DNA of 47,402 nt, taken from the NCBI GenBank assembly GCA_001704575.1, contig MCAW01000006.1, positions 57,634 to 105,035 on the forward strand, read 5' to 3'. Source of the stretch: Methylophilales bacterium LSUCC0135 (GTDB lineage Bacteria; Pseudomonadota; Gammaproteobacteria; Burkholderiales; Methylophilaceae). Below the pieces are notes generated by a model. It saw only the letters and a list, made by a program, of their open reading frames with translations. It was not told the origin of the DNA and did no database searches. The translations under genes were made by a program, and so were the position numbers. This document shows, one piece after another, positions 31,422 to 39,010 of this stretch; the stretch's first letter is position 1; every line of letters begins with the position of its first letter.

Positions 31422-32288
31422 TCAGGCAGCCACGTATTGGTGGAAGTAGTCGGTCAGCATATCGGCATCGTAGCCGTGTTCGATGAACAGGGGCGGCATG
31501 TCGAGACGCAGGAACAGCGCCTTGATGGCCTCGCGCCGGGCTTCGAAATGTTCGATGATGCGATCACGGTATTGCTTGCGCAGGAATAGCGTGCGTTTTG
31601 CGCCGGATTCGGGATCGGTCACACTGGCGATGCCGAATTCCGGCAGGCTGCGGTATTCGGCTTCGTCCCACAGCACGACGGGGACAATATGATGGCGCAA
31701 CAGCAGTACCAGCGCTTCTTCCAGATCGGCCAGCGGCATGTGGAAATCCGATACCAGAAATACCAGTGAGCGCTCGCGCGGCAGAAAGCGCGAAACCTGC
31801 ATAAGACCTTTGCTGCCGACGGCGCGCGGGTGGTGCTCGCGCAGTTTCTCCGCCATTTCCAGCGCGTGATGCGGACGGAAAGAAGGCGTGCAATGCCATG
31901 TTTCATGCACGTCGTCGTCGAATCCGATGAAGGCGAACGGATCGGCATTGGCGTTAGCCGATTTCGCAATGGATTGCATGATATCCGCAGCCACGGAAAG
32001 CTTGCGCTGGTAGCTGCCGAAATGCATGGAGCCTGACATGTCGCACAGCATGATGACGGGGGTTGCGCTCTTCTGGTTGAAAATGCGCACATAAACCTGT
32101 TCGAGCGGGTCGCGTATGGTCTGCCGGATATCGATGCGGCGCGGATCCGGGTAGGACAGCAGGGTGGTGTGCCCGCGAAACTCCATGCCCATGCCGCGCT
32201 GGGTGCTGTTGTGGCTGCCGGGCCGGCGGCCGCGCGAGCGCCAGCCGATGTGGTAGGAAAACAGCTTGATCTGGTCGAGTTGCGTCAT
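31422..32288 (-). CDS. mxaS: DUF58/VWA protein MxaS
   Basis: A 288-residue soluble-looking DUF58 protein. The N-terminal RSRGRRPGSHNSTQRGMGMEF and the metal-ion site CDMSGSM (Asp83, Ser85, Ser87) are conserved in MxaS. No membrane segment is evident, unlike the DUF58 protein at 2692. It is expected to work with the MoxR-type ATPase MxaR encoded 11 bases upstream. The exact role in dehydrogenase maturation is not established. Confidence 0.82.
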   Translation of the reverse strand: MTQLDQIKLFSYHIGWRSRGRRPGSHNSTQRGMGMEFRGHTTLLSYPDPRRIDIRQTIRDPLEQVYVRIFNQKSATPVIMLCDMSGSMHFGSYQRKLSVAADIMQSIAKSANANADPFAFIGFDDDVHETWHCTPSFRPHHALEMAEKLREHHPRAVGSKGLMQVSRFLPRERSLVFLVSDFHMPLADLEEALVLLLRHHIVPVVLWDEAEYRSLPEFGIASVTDPESGAKRTLFLRKQYRDRIIEHFEARREAIKALFLRLDMPPLFIEHGYDADMLTDYFHQYVAA

Positions 32289-32299
32289 CTGCCTGCGGC

Positions 32300-33316
32300 T
32301 CAGGGCGCGGAAACCGAGCTGATGATGCCGGAAAGCAGTTCGCGGGCGATTTCCGTGCGGCGCATTTCATACACTGGACTGAATACCAGGCGGTGCGCGA
32401 TGGTTTCGTGGAATACCGCATGGATGTCTTCCGGCACGACTGCTTCGCGGTTGTTGAGCCAGGCGTTCACCCGTGCCGCCGACAGCAGCATGCCGACGCC
32501 GCGCGGACTGGCGCCGGAAATGATGAGGCGGCTCATTTCGACGCCGCTGACCTTGACGCCGAACAGCTCGGGCGACTTGGTCGCAGTCCACAGGTCGAGT
32601 GCGTAGCTGCGCAATGTCGGGCTGGCATCAATCGAGTTCTGAATGATGCGGGCGAAGGCATTGAGCTGGTCGAATTGGAGAATGTCTGCCTCGACCGTGC
32701 CGACCAGCGCATCGACATCGTGGAATTTTGGGTTGAACATCAGTTCTTCGCGGATATTCGGTTCGGATGGCACCACGATGGGGATTTCCATCATGAAGCG
32801 GTCGCGCGCCGCAGAAGGAATGTCGAAGGTTTCTTCCTTCTCCACCTGGTTGCGGTCGGCAAACACCAGCATGTGCGGGAAATGGTGCTCCTTGTTGAAC
32901 GCAGTGAGTGTGCGTTCTGCCATCACGCGCAGCAGCAGTGAGTGTACCTGCGGACGTGCGCGGTTGATTTCGTTGAAGAAGAACACCGACAGGTTTTCAC
33001 CCGACATCAGCAGCGGGCCGGGGCTGACGTGCGGCTTGCCGTCTTCGCCCAGGTAGGTATGGTAGACAAGGTCATTCGGCATCAGGTCAATGGTGCCCTC
33101 AATACGCTGGTAGCCACCGCCGATGCCGCGCGTAAAAGCCCGCAGCAGCGTGGTTTTGCCCACGCCGACATCGCCTTCGAGCAGCACGTGGCCACGGGCG
33201 AAAATGGCTGTGGTGATCAGCCGTACCGGGTCTTGCTGGCCTATGACGACCTTGTTGATTTCTGCTTCTAGTTTCAGCGCATGTTGGCGCCAGTCGGCCA
33301 GTTGGCGATCACTCAT
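32300..33316 (-). CDS. mxaR: MoxR-type AAA+ ATPase MxaR
   Basis: A 338-residue AAA+ ATPase, first gene of the mxaRSACKL block. Walker A GDVGVGKTT is at 48-56, Walker B VFFFNEINRA at 111-120, then FADRNQVEKEETFDIPSAARDRF as sensor region and an arginine-rich lid. I chose the ATG at 33316 (MSDRQLADWRQ), preceded by AGGGAC. The frame extends 20 codons further into the intergenic region without family support. It differs clearly from the MoxR protein at 3660 and is orthologous by context to MxaR, a presumed chaperone for methanol dehydrogenase assembly. Confidence 0.87.
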   Translation of the reverse strand: MSDRQLADWRQHALKLEAEINKVVIGQQDPVRLITTAIFARGHVLLEGDVGVGKTTLLRAFTRGIGGGYQRIEGTIDLMPNDLVYHTYLGEDGKPHVSPGPLLMSGENLSVFFFNEINRARPQVHSLLLRVMAERTLTAFNKEHHFPHMLVFADRNQVEKEETFDIPSAARDRFMMEIPIVVPSEPNIREELMFNPKFHDVDALVGTVEADILQFDQLNAFARIIQNSIDASPTLRSYALDLWTATKSPELFGVKVSGVEMSRLIISGASPRGVGMLLSAARVNAWLNNREAVVPEDIHAVFHETIAHRLVFSPVYEMRRTEIARELLSGIISSVSAP

Positions 33317-33392
33317 TGACTTGTCCCTGAGAGGTTGAATGGATGGTTCGGGTAAAATTGTAAAAAAATGTAACAAAAATCTTCAAGCAGCA

Positions 33393-33425
33393 GTGTAAAC
33401 AGATTCGATGGTGGTGTAAACAGAT
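33393..33425. promoter_or_regulatory. 12-bp direct repeat, 21 bp apart, between mxaR and fabA
   Basis: GTGTAAACAGAT occurs at 33393-33404 and again at 33414-33425, a period of 21 bp or two helical turns, in the 213-bp divergent gap. This is the layout of a site for a dimer binding one DNA face. The regulator and the controlled gene (mxaR or fabA) are unknown. Confidence 0.5.
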
Positions 33426-33529
33426 CTGTATACCCCAAATTTGCACCTTTCGACGGCAAGGGCTTTCACTCGGCCTCGTTTCCGGCGAAAATAGCGAATA
33501 ATCTTATTTTCAAAAGAAAAAATTCTCTG

Positions 33530-34045
33530 ATGTCAAAACAAAACAGCTTTACTTATGAGGAGCTTCTGCGTTGCGGTCGTGGTGAAATGTTCGGAGCAGG
33601 CAATGCACAGTTGCCATTGCCGCCGATGTTGATGATAGACCGTATTGTTTCGATTACCGAAGAGGGTGGAAAATATGGCAGTGGCCAGATCATTGCCGAA
33701 CTCGATATCAAGCCCGACATGTGGTTTTTTCAATGCCATTTCGAGGGCGACCCCGTGATGCCCGGCTGTCTGGGCCTCGACGCCATGTGGCAGCTGGTCG
33801 GTTTTTATCTGGGCTGGATGGGCGGCCCTGGCCGTGGCCGTGCGCTGGGCGCCGGCGAAGTGAAATTCACCGGTCAGGTATTGCCGACCGGCAAGCTGGT
33901 GACCTACAGGATTGACCTCAAGCGCTTCATCATGCGCAAGCTGGTCATGGGCATCGCCGATGCGACGATGGAACTGGATGGCCGCGAAATTTACGTGGCC
34001 AACGATTTGCGCGTGGGCCTTTTTACGCGCACCGACAATTTCTGA
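33530..34045 (+). CDS. fabA: 3-hydroxydecanoyl-ACP dehydratase/isomerase FabA
   Basis: A 171-residue hot-dog-fold enzyme that dehydrates 3-hydroxydecanoyl-ACP and isomerises trans-2- to cis-3-decenoyl-ACP, starting unsaturated fatty acid synthesis. The active residues are His70 ([14 protein letters not shown]) and Asp84 (LGLDAMWQL), the same positions as in E. coli. It is followed 49 bp later by fabB, the usual partner. No FabR-like palindrome was recognised in its promoter region, but a 12-bp direct repeat lies about 105 bp before it. Confidence 0.97.
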   Translation: MSKQNSFTYEELLRCGRGEMFGAGNAQLPLPPMLMIDRIVSITEEGGKYGSGQIIAELDIKPDMWFFQCHFEGDPVMPGCLGLDAMWQLVGFYLGWMGGPGRGRALGAGEVKFTGQVLPTGKLVTYRIDLKRFIMRKLVMGIADATMELDGREIYVANDLRVGLFTRTDNF

Positions 34046-34094
34046 TCCACAGAATAAAAAACAACATGCATAACACTCAATTAGGGGAAGCGCG

Positions 34095-35315
34095 ATGCGA
34101 CGTGTCGTAGTGACCGGGCTGGGAATCGTGTCCAGCCTGGGCAATAATCAATCCGAAGTGCTGCAGAGTCTGCGCGAGGGGCGCTCGGGTATCACCTATC
34201 AACCTGAATATGCAGAAAGAGGCCTGCGCTCGCAGGTGGCCGGCTCCATCCGGAATCTTGATATCGAAGCGCTGATCGACCGCAAGTTGCTGCGTTTCAT
34301 GGCCAAGGGGCATGCTTACGCCTGGCTGGCGATGCAGGAGGCGATTGCCGATTCCAGCCTGCCGGAAGAGCAGGTCTCCAATGTCCGCACCGGCCTGATC
34401 GTCGGCGCCGGCGGCACTTCCACCGAAAGCATGCTGGAAGGCACCAATACACTGGCCGAAAAAGGTATCCGCCGGGTCGGTCCATACATGGTTACCAAGA
34501 CCATGTCGAGCGGGATTGCGGCATGTCTGGCGACCGGCGCCAAAATCAAGGGCGTCAATTACGGCATCAGCTCGGCCTGTTCCACCAGCGCGCACTGTAT
34601 CGGCGCCGGTGTCGAGCAGATTCAGCTGGGTAAGCAGGATATCGTGTTTGCCGGTGGCGGCGAGGAAGAGCATTGGACCATGTCCTACCTGTTCGATGCC
34701 ATGGGCGCGCTGTCGAGCAAATACAACGATACGCCGGAAAAAGCATCACGTACCTATGACGCCAACCGTGACGGCTTCGTTATCTCCGGCGGTGGCGGCA
34801 TTGTCGTGCTGGAAGAGTACGAACATGCCAAGGCACGCGGTGCGAAAATCTACGCTGAAGTGGTCGGCTACGGCGCAACATCGGATGGCTACGACATGGT
34901 GGCACCCTCGGGCGAAGGCGCCGTGCGCTGCATGAAACTGGCGCTGGAAGGGGTCGAAGGTCCGGTTGACTACATCAACACCCACGGCACCAGCACCCCG
35001 GTCGGCGACGTCAAGGAACTGGAAGCGATACGCGAGGTGTTCGGTGGCAGCCAGGTTGCGATTGCCTCCACCAAATCGCTTTCCGGCCATGCGCTCGGCG
35101 CGGCCGGCGTCAATGAGGCGATCTACAGCTTGTTGATGATGCAGCATGGTTTCATTGCCGCATCCGCCAATATCGAAACGCTCGATCCGGCGGCGCAAGG
35201 GCTCAATATCGTACGTAAGCGCATCGACAATGCCAAGGTGCAGACGGCGCTTTCCAACAGCTTCGGCTTTGGCGGCACCAACGCATCGCTGGTGTTTTCC
35301 ACCAGAAACCTGTAA
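34095..35315 (+). CDS. fabB: Beta-ketoacyl-ACP synthase I
   Basis: A 406-residue thiolase-fold condensing enzyme needed to elongate cis-3-decenoyl-ACP. The active cysteine is Cys162 in [12 protein letters not shown], and the two histidines are in [11 protein letters not shown] and SGHALGAAG. The end [14 protein letters not shown] is typical of FabB/FabF; pairing with fabA and the SSACSTSAH motif favour FabB. GGGGAAGC precedes the ATG. A clear terminator closes the fabA-fabB unit. Confidence 0.95.
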   Translation: MRRVVVTGLGIVSSLGNNQSEVLQSLREGRSGITYQPEYAERGLRSQVAGSIRNLDIEALIDRKLLRFMAKGHAYAWLAMQEAIADSSLPEEQVSNVRTGLIVGAGGTSTESMLEGTNTLAEKGIRRVGPYMVTKTMSSGIAACLATGAKIKGVNYGISSACSTSAHCIGAGVEQIQLGKQDIVFAGGGEEEHWTMSYLFDAMGALSSKYNDTPEKASRTYDANRDGFVISGGGGIVVLEEYEHAKARGAKIYAEVVGYGATSDGYDMVAPSGEGAVRCMKLALEGVEGPVDYINTHGTSTPVGDVKELEAIREVFGGSQVAIASTKSLSGHALGAAGVNEAIYSLLMMQHGFIAASANIETLDPAAQGLNIVRKRIDNAKVQTALSNSFGFGGTNASLVFSTRNL

Positions 35316-35326
35316 AAAGATTGGAG

Positions 35327-35366
35327 AAAAGCCCTGCCTGCCTTCAAACGCAGTCAGGGCTTTTTC
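35327..35366 (+). terminator. Rho-independent terminator after fabB
   Basis: AAAAGCCCTG pairs perfectly with CAGGGCTTTT across an 18-base loop, and the right arm runs into TTTTTC. It lies 12 bp after the fabB stop. Confidence 0.88.
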
Positions 35367-35433
35367 ATGGGTGCGGATTGTGCCTGCGTATAAGTATGGC
35401 GACGCAGGGATTACAGGCTGCAGGGAAGGCGCG

Positions 35434-35802
35434 TCATAGCATCAAAGCCGCAGCGACATGCCGGCCTTCTGCCATCAGGATGTTGTAGGTGCGGCAGGCG
35501 GCGGCGGTGTTCATGCATTCGATGCTGATGCCGCGTGCGGTCAGCGGGGCGGCCAGCCGGGGATGGATGAAGCGGTGCGTATTGCCGGTGCCTAGCAGGA
35601 CGACCTCAGGCGCCAATCCGGCGATGACTTCGAAATCCGCTTCGCTGAGGGCGTCGAAGTCGGCTCCGGTCCAGTGTTCGATCAGGTGGTTGGGCATGAC
35701 GATCAGCGATTGTTCGTAGCGTACCGTATTGACCTCGATCCAGGTATCTTCATAGCCGGTAATCAGCTGATTTCCTGCTGCTTGGGTCAGATGTAGTTTC
35801 AT
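35434..35802 (-). CDS. Mth938-like domain protein (DUF498/NDUFAF3-like)
   Basis: A 122-residue protein of the Mth938-like fold, with VVLLGTGNTHRFIHP and GISIECMNTAAACRTYNIL as conserved blocks. Bacterial members (such as Xcc1710) are of unknown function; the mitochondrial relative NDUFAF3 assists complex I assembly. I start at the ATG at 35802 (MKLHLTQAAG); the 30 codons upstream read through intergenic sequence. It converges on fabB and is divergent from alaA. Confidence 0.85.
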   Translation of the reverse strand: MKLHLTQAAGNQLITGYEDTWIEVNTVRYEQSLIVMPNHLIEHWTGADFDALSEADFEVIAGLAPEVVLLGTGNTHRFIHPRLAAPLTARGISIECMNTAAACRTYNILMAEGRHVAAALML

Positions 35803-35930
35803 GAATATATCGGATTGAATGAATTGGGCCAGGGAAGCCCTAATCGCCCGCTTACATTGCTGGCAGGGCCGTGACAATGTAAGATAACACACTTTTTTGC
35901 AGTGCAGATTCTGCCTTTTATCGAGCGATC

Positions 35931-37157
35931 ATGGATCCCATACTGAAGTCGACCAAACTCAACAACGTGTGCTACGACATTCGCGGCCCGGTGTTGGCGC
36001 GCGCGCGGGAGATGGAAGAAGAAGGGCACCGCATCATCAAGCTCAATATCGGCAATCCGGCGCCGTTCGGTTTTGAAGCGCCGGAAGAAATCCTGCAGGA
36101 TGTCATCCGCAACATGGATCAGGCCTCCGGCTACACCGATTCAAAGGGCTTGTTTTCTGCGCGCAAGGCGATCATGCACTACACGCAGCAGAAAAAGATT
36201 GACGATGTGACGATTGACGACATCATCATCGGCAACGGTGTTTCCGAGCTGATCGTGATGGCCATGCAGGCGTTGCTGAACAATGGCGACCAGATTCTGG
36301 TGCCGATGCCGGATTACCCGCTGTGGACCGCCGCAGTGACGCTGGCCGGCGGCACGCCGCGGCATTACCTGTGCGATGAAGAGACCGGCTGGTTGCCCGA
36401 TCTGAAGGATATTGAATCCAAGATCACCGCCAACACGCGCGGCATCGTTATCATCAATCCGAACAACCCGACTGGCGCGCTGTATCCGAAAGAGACACTG
36501 GAAGGCATCATCGAGATCGCCCGTCATCACAAGCTGGTGATTTTTGCCGACGAGATCTACGACAAGGTGCTTTACGACGGCAACACGCATACGTCGATCG
36601 CTTCGCTTGCCGACGATGTGCTGTTCGTCACCTTCAACGGGTTGTCTAAAAACTACCGCACCTGTGGTTACCGTGCAGGCTGGCTGGTGGTTTCCGGTGA
36701 AAAGCGCCATGCCGCAGATTACATCGAAGGCCTCAACATGCTCGCCTCGATGCGCTTGTGCGCCAACGTGCCGGGCCAGCTGGCAATCCAGACCGCGCTG
36801 GGCGGTTACCAGAGCATCAATGATCTGGTGGCACCTGGCGGGCGGCTCTGCAAACAGCGCGACCTTGCTTATAAACTGTTGACTGAAATTCCCGGTATTA
36901 CTTGCGTGAAACCCGCTGCGGCGATGTATCTGTTCCCGAAGCTGGATCCGAAAATCTACCCGATCAAGGACGATCAACAGTTCATTCTCGACCTGCTGCT
37001 GGAAGAAAAGGTATTGCTGGTTCAAGGTACCGGGTTCAACTGGAAAAAACCGGATCACTTCCGCGTGGTATTTCTGCCCAACGTGGATGATCTGACCGAG
37101 GCCATCGGCCGCATTGCGCGTTTCCTCGAACAGTATCGCAGGAAGCATGGAAATTAA
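35931..37157 (+). CDS. alaA: Alanine/glutamate-pyruvate aminotransferase (AlaA type)
   Basis: A 408-residue class I PLP aminotransferase. It opens STKLNNVCYDIRGPVLARA, as in AlaA (YfbQ). NPNNPTGALYP, the PLP lysine Lys240 in FNGLSKNYRTCGYRAGW and FRVVFLP near the end are conserved. AlaA makes alanine from pyruvate and glutamate. In many betaproteobacteria it precedes hom and thrC, as here, so it may be co-regulated with threonine synthesis. A hairpin element separates it from hom. Confidence 0.92.
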   Translation: MDPILKSTKLNNVCYDIRGPVLARAREMEEEGHRIIKLNIGNPAPFGFEAPEEILQDVIRNMDQASGYTDSKGLFSARKAIMHYTQQKKIDDVTIDDIIIGNGVSELIVMAMQALLNNGDQILVPMPDYPLWTAAVTLAGGTPRHYLCDEETGWLPDLKDIESKITANTRGIVIINPNNPTGALYPKETLEGIIEIARHHKLVIFADEIYDKVLYDGNTHTSIASLADDVLFVTFNGLSKNYRTCGYRAGWLVVSGEKRHAADYIEGLNMLASMRLCANVPGQLAIQTALGGYQSINDLVAPGGRLCKQRDLAYKLLTEIPGITCVKPAAAMYLFPKLDPKIYPIKDDQQFILDLLLEEKVLLVQGTGFNWKKPDHFRVVFLPNVDDLTEAIGRIARFLEQYRRKHGN

Positions 37158-37170
37158 TACAAATTAATAC
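37151..37170. repeat. Tandem 10-bp duplication overlapping the alaA stop
   Basis: AAATTAATAC occurs twice in direct succession, the first copy containing the alaA TAA. It abuts the left arm of the hairpin element at 37172 and could be a trace of the insertion that placed it there. Confidence 0.8.
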
Positions 37171-37171
37171 A

Positions 37172-37276
37172 GTGAAGGGAAAAGGGTTAAGGGGGATGCC
37201 CACCCGGCGCCATGCGCCACCCTCCCTGCCGGGAGGGTAGGGGTTTGCCCTTCACCCTTCACCCTTCACCATTCAC
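37172..37276. repeat. AGGG/CCCT hairpin element, copy 2
   Basis: Between alaA and hom, a purine-rich left arm (GTGAAGGGAAAAGGGTTAAG) faces a pyrimidine-rich right arm with three CCCTTCAC units. The perfect central hairpin is ACCCTCCC, loop TGCC, GGGAGGGT at 37219-37238. The overall design matches the glyA-nrdR element at 15111-15216. The open frame of hom runs back through this element, but that part is not coding. Confidence 0.75.
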
Positions 37277-37286
37277 GGATTTTGAT

Positions 37287-38600
37287 ATGAAACCAATCAA
37301 CGTAGGTCTGTTAGGCATCGGTACCGTCGGCGGCGGCACTTTCAACGTATTGAAGCGTAACCAGCAGGAAATCAGCCGCCGTGCCGGCCGCGCGATTCAG
37401 ATTTTAAAGGTGGCCGACCGCAATCTGACGTTGGCGCGTGAGGTGACTGCAGGCGCATGCGAGGTGACGGATGATGCCTTTTCTGTGGTCAACGATCCCG
37501 ATGTCGACGTCGTCGTCGAGTTGATCGGCGGATATGGCGTCGCCAAAGACCTGGTGCTGAAGGCGATCGAGAATGGCAAGCATGTGGTGACTGCCAACAA
37601 GGCGCTGATCGCGCTGCATGGCAACGAGATTTTTGCCGCAGCGCAGAAAAAAGGCGTCATCGTCGCCTTCGAAGCGGCGGTCGCCGGCGGCATTCCCATC
37701 ATCAAGGCCTTGCGCGAGGGGCTGGCTGCCAATCATATCGAGTGGATTGCCGGCATCATCAACGGTACCACCAATTTCATCCTGAGCGAGATGCGCGACA
37801 AGGGCCTGGCGTTTGCCGACGTTCTCGGCGAAGCGCAACGCCTCGGCTATGCCGAAGCCGACCCGACCTTTGACGTCGAGGGGATCGATGCCGCGCACAA
37901 GCTGATGATACTTTCCGCCATCGGTTTCGGCATCCCGATGCAGTTCGAGCGCGCCTACACCGAAGGCATCACCAAGCTGGAAAGCAAGGACATCCGCTAT
38001 GCCGAGGAACTCGGCTACCGCGTCAAGCTGCTGGGCATTACCAAGCGCACGGAGCAGGGTATCGAACTGCGCGTGCATCCCACCCTGATTCCGGAAAAGC
38101 GGCTGGTGGCGAACGTCAACGGCGCCATGAACGCCGTAGTGGTCAAGGGCGATGCCGTCGGCCCGACGCTCTATTACGGTGCCGGTGCCGGTGCCGAGCC
38201 GACCGCCAGCGCGGTGGTAGCCGATCTGGTCGATGTCGCACGTCTGGCGGATGCCGCGTTCGAACAGCGTGTGCCCTATCTGGCATTCCAGCCGGATCAG
38301 ATCGTCAACCTGCCGATACTGCCGATCGAAGAAATCAGCAGCGGCTACTATCTGCGCATGCGGGCTTCTGACAAACCCGGTGTGCTGGCCGAAGTCACGC
38401 GCATACTCGGCGACCGCGATATCTCGATCGATGCGATGATGCAAAAAGAGCCCGCAGATAATGAAACCGAGGCGGATATCATCATCCTCACCCACGTCAC
38501 GGTCGAGAAAAACATGAATCAGGCGATAGCCGCAATCGAAGCCTTGCCGGCTACAGTCGGTAAAGTTACGCGCATTCGCATGGAAGAGTTGGGCAAATAG
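37287..38600 (+). CDS. hom: Homoserine dehydrogenase
   Basis: A 437-residue enzyme reducing aspartate semialdehyde to homoserine for threonine and methionine. The N-terminal nucleotide-binding domain begins INVGLLGIGTVGGGTF, the catalytic region holds TANKALIALHG and AGIINGTTNFILSEM, and the C-terminal ACT domain (LRMRASDKPGVLAEVTRIL) suggests feedback control by threonine. I chose the ATG at 37287; upstream codons lie in the hairpin element. thrC follows after a 410-bp interruption by a REP-flanked GIY-YIG cassette. Confidence 0.96.
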   Translation: MKPINVGLLGIGTVGGGTFNVLKRNQQEISRRAGRAIQILKVADRNLTLAREVTAGACEVTDDAFSVVNDPDVDVVVELIGGYGVAKDLVLKAIENGKHVVTANKALIALHGNEIFAAAQKKGVIVAFEAAVAGGIPIIKALREGLAANHIEWIAGIINGTTNFILSEMRDKGLAFADVLGEAQRLGYAEADPTFDVEGIDAAHKLMILSAIGFGIPMQFERAYTEGITKLESKDIRYAEELGYRVKLLGITKRTEQGIELRVHPTLIPEKRLVANVNGAMNAVVVKGDAVGPTLYYGAGAGAEPTASAVVADLVDVARLADAAFEQRVPYLAFQPDQIVNLPILPIEEISSGYYLRMRASDKPGVLAEVTRILGDRDISIDAMMQKEPADNETEADIIILTHVTVEKNMNQAIAAIEALPATVGKVTRIRMEELGK

Positions 38601-38607
38601 CCAGGAT

Positions 38608-38634
38608 GTCATTCCAGCGAACGCTGGAATCCAG
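38608..38634. repeat. REP-like palindrome, left of GIY-YIG cassette
   Basis: ATTCCAGCG and CGCTGGAAT form a nine-base stem with loop AA, inside the consensus GTCATTCC...GGAATCCAG. It starts seven bases after the hom stop. Positions 38608-38633 are the reverse complement of 38973-38998 with one mismatch. Confidence 0.9.
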
Positions 38635-38683
38635 AATTTACTTTAACCGGAAAGCAACTTTTGCCGACATGACGGGGTAAGCA

Positions 38684-38971
38684 GTGAAGCAGCCTTGTGT
38701 ATACATGTTGGCCAGCAAGCGGAATGGTACTTTGTATGTGGGTGTGACCTCGGATTAGCTGAAGCGGGTCTGGGAACACAAAAATGATCTGGTCGACGGT
38801 TTCAGCAAAAAATACAGGGTTCATGATTTGGTCTGGTTCGAAGTGCACGAAGATATGCAGTCAGCTATCATTCGAGAGAAAAATATCAAGGCTTGGAAAC
38901 GCGCCTGGAAAATTGAATTGATTGAACACGCCAATCCCGAATGGATTGATTTATATAATGGTCTGGTTTGA
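38684..38971 (+). pseudogene. GIY-YIG nuclease domain protein, nonsense mutated
   Basis: Reading from the GTG at 38684, the frame gives KQPCVYMLASKRNGTLYVGV, then TSD, a TAG at 38756-38758 (codon 25), then LKRVWEHKNDLVDGF and YRVHDLVWFEVHEDM to a TGA at 38969. This is a complete single-domain GIY-YIG protein of the YhbQ-like type (about 95 residues) apart from the stop, which most simply derives from TTG (Leu) to TAG. The GIY-equivalent (CVYML) and YIG-equivalent (LYVGVT) motifs and the Arg and Glu of the core are present. The gene sits between inverted REP-like palindromes, separating hom from thrC. A Met at 38705 would still be ahead of the stop. Confidence 0.85.
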
Positions 38972-38972
38972 A

Positions 38973-38998
38973 TGGATTCCAGCTTTCGCTGGAATGAC
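38973..38998. repeat. REP-like palindrome, right of GIY-YIG cassette
   Basis: ATTCCAGC and GCTGGAAT form an eight-base stem with loop TTTC. It is the inverted copy of the left palindrome with one mismatch, starting next to the GIY-YIG stop and ending 12 bp before the thrC ATG. The thrC open frame extends through it, giving a false N-terminus. Confidence 0.9.
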
Positions 38999-39010
38999 GG
39001 TTTAGAATCT

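Noticed and set aside
25585-38758. Stop-codon reassignment or programmed readthrough to explain the in-frame TAA (25585) and TAG (38756)
   Set aside because: The two genes use different stop codons, many intact genes here end normally in TAA, TAG or TGA, and no special context or insertion-element hairpin was seen. Independent nonsense mutations are simpler.
38972-39010. N-terminal extension of thrC (MDSSFRWNDG...)
   Set aside because: These codons are the REP-like palindrome itself; threonine synthases start at KYISTRGQ.
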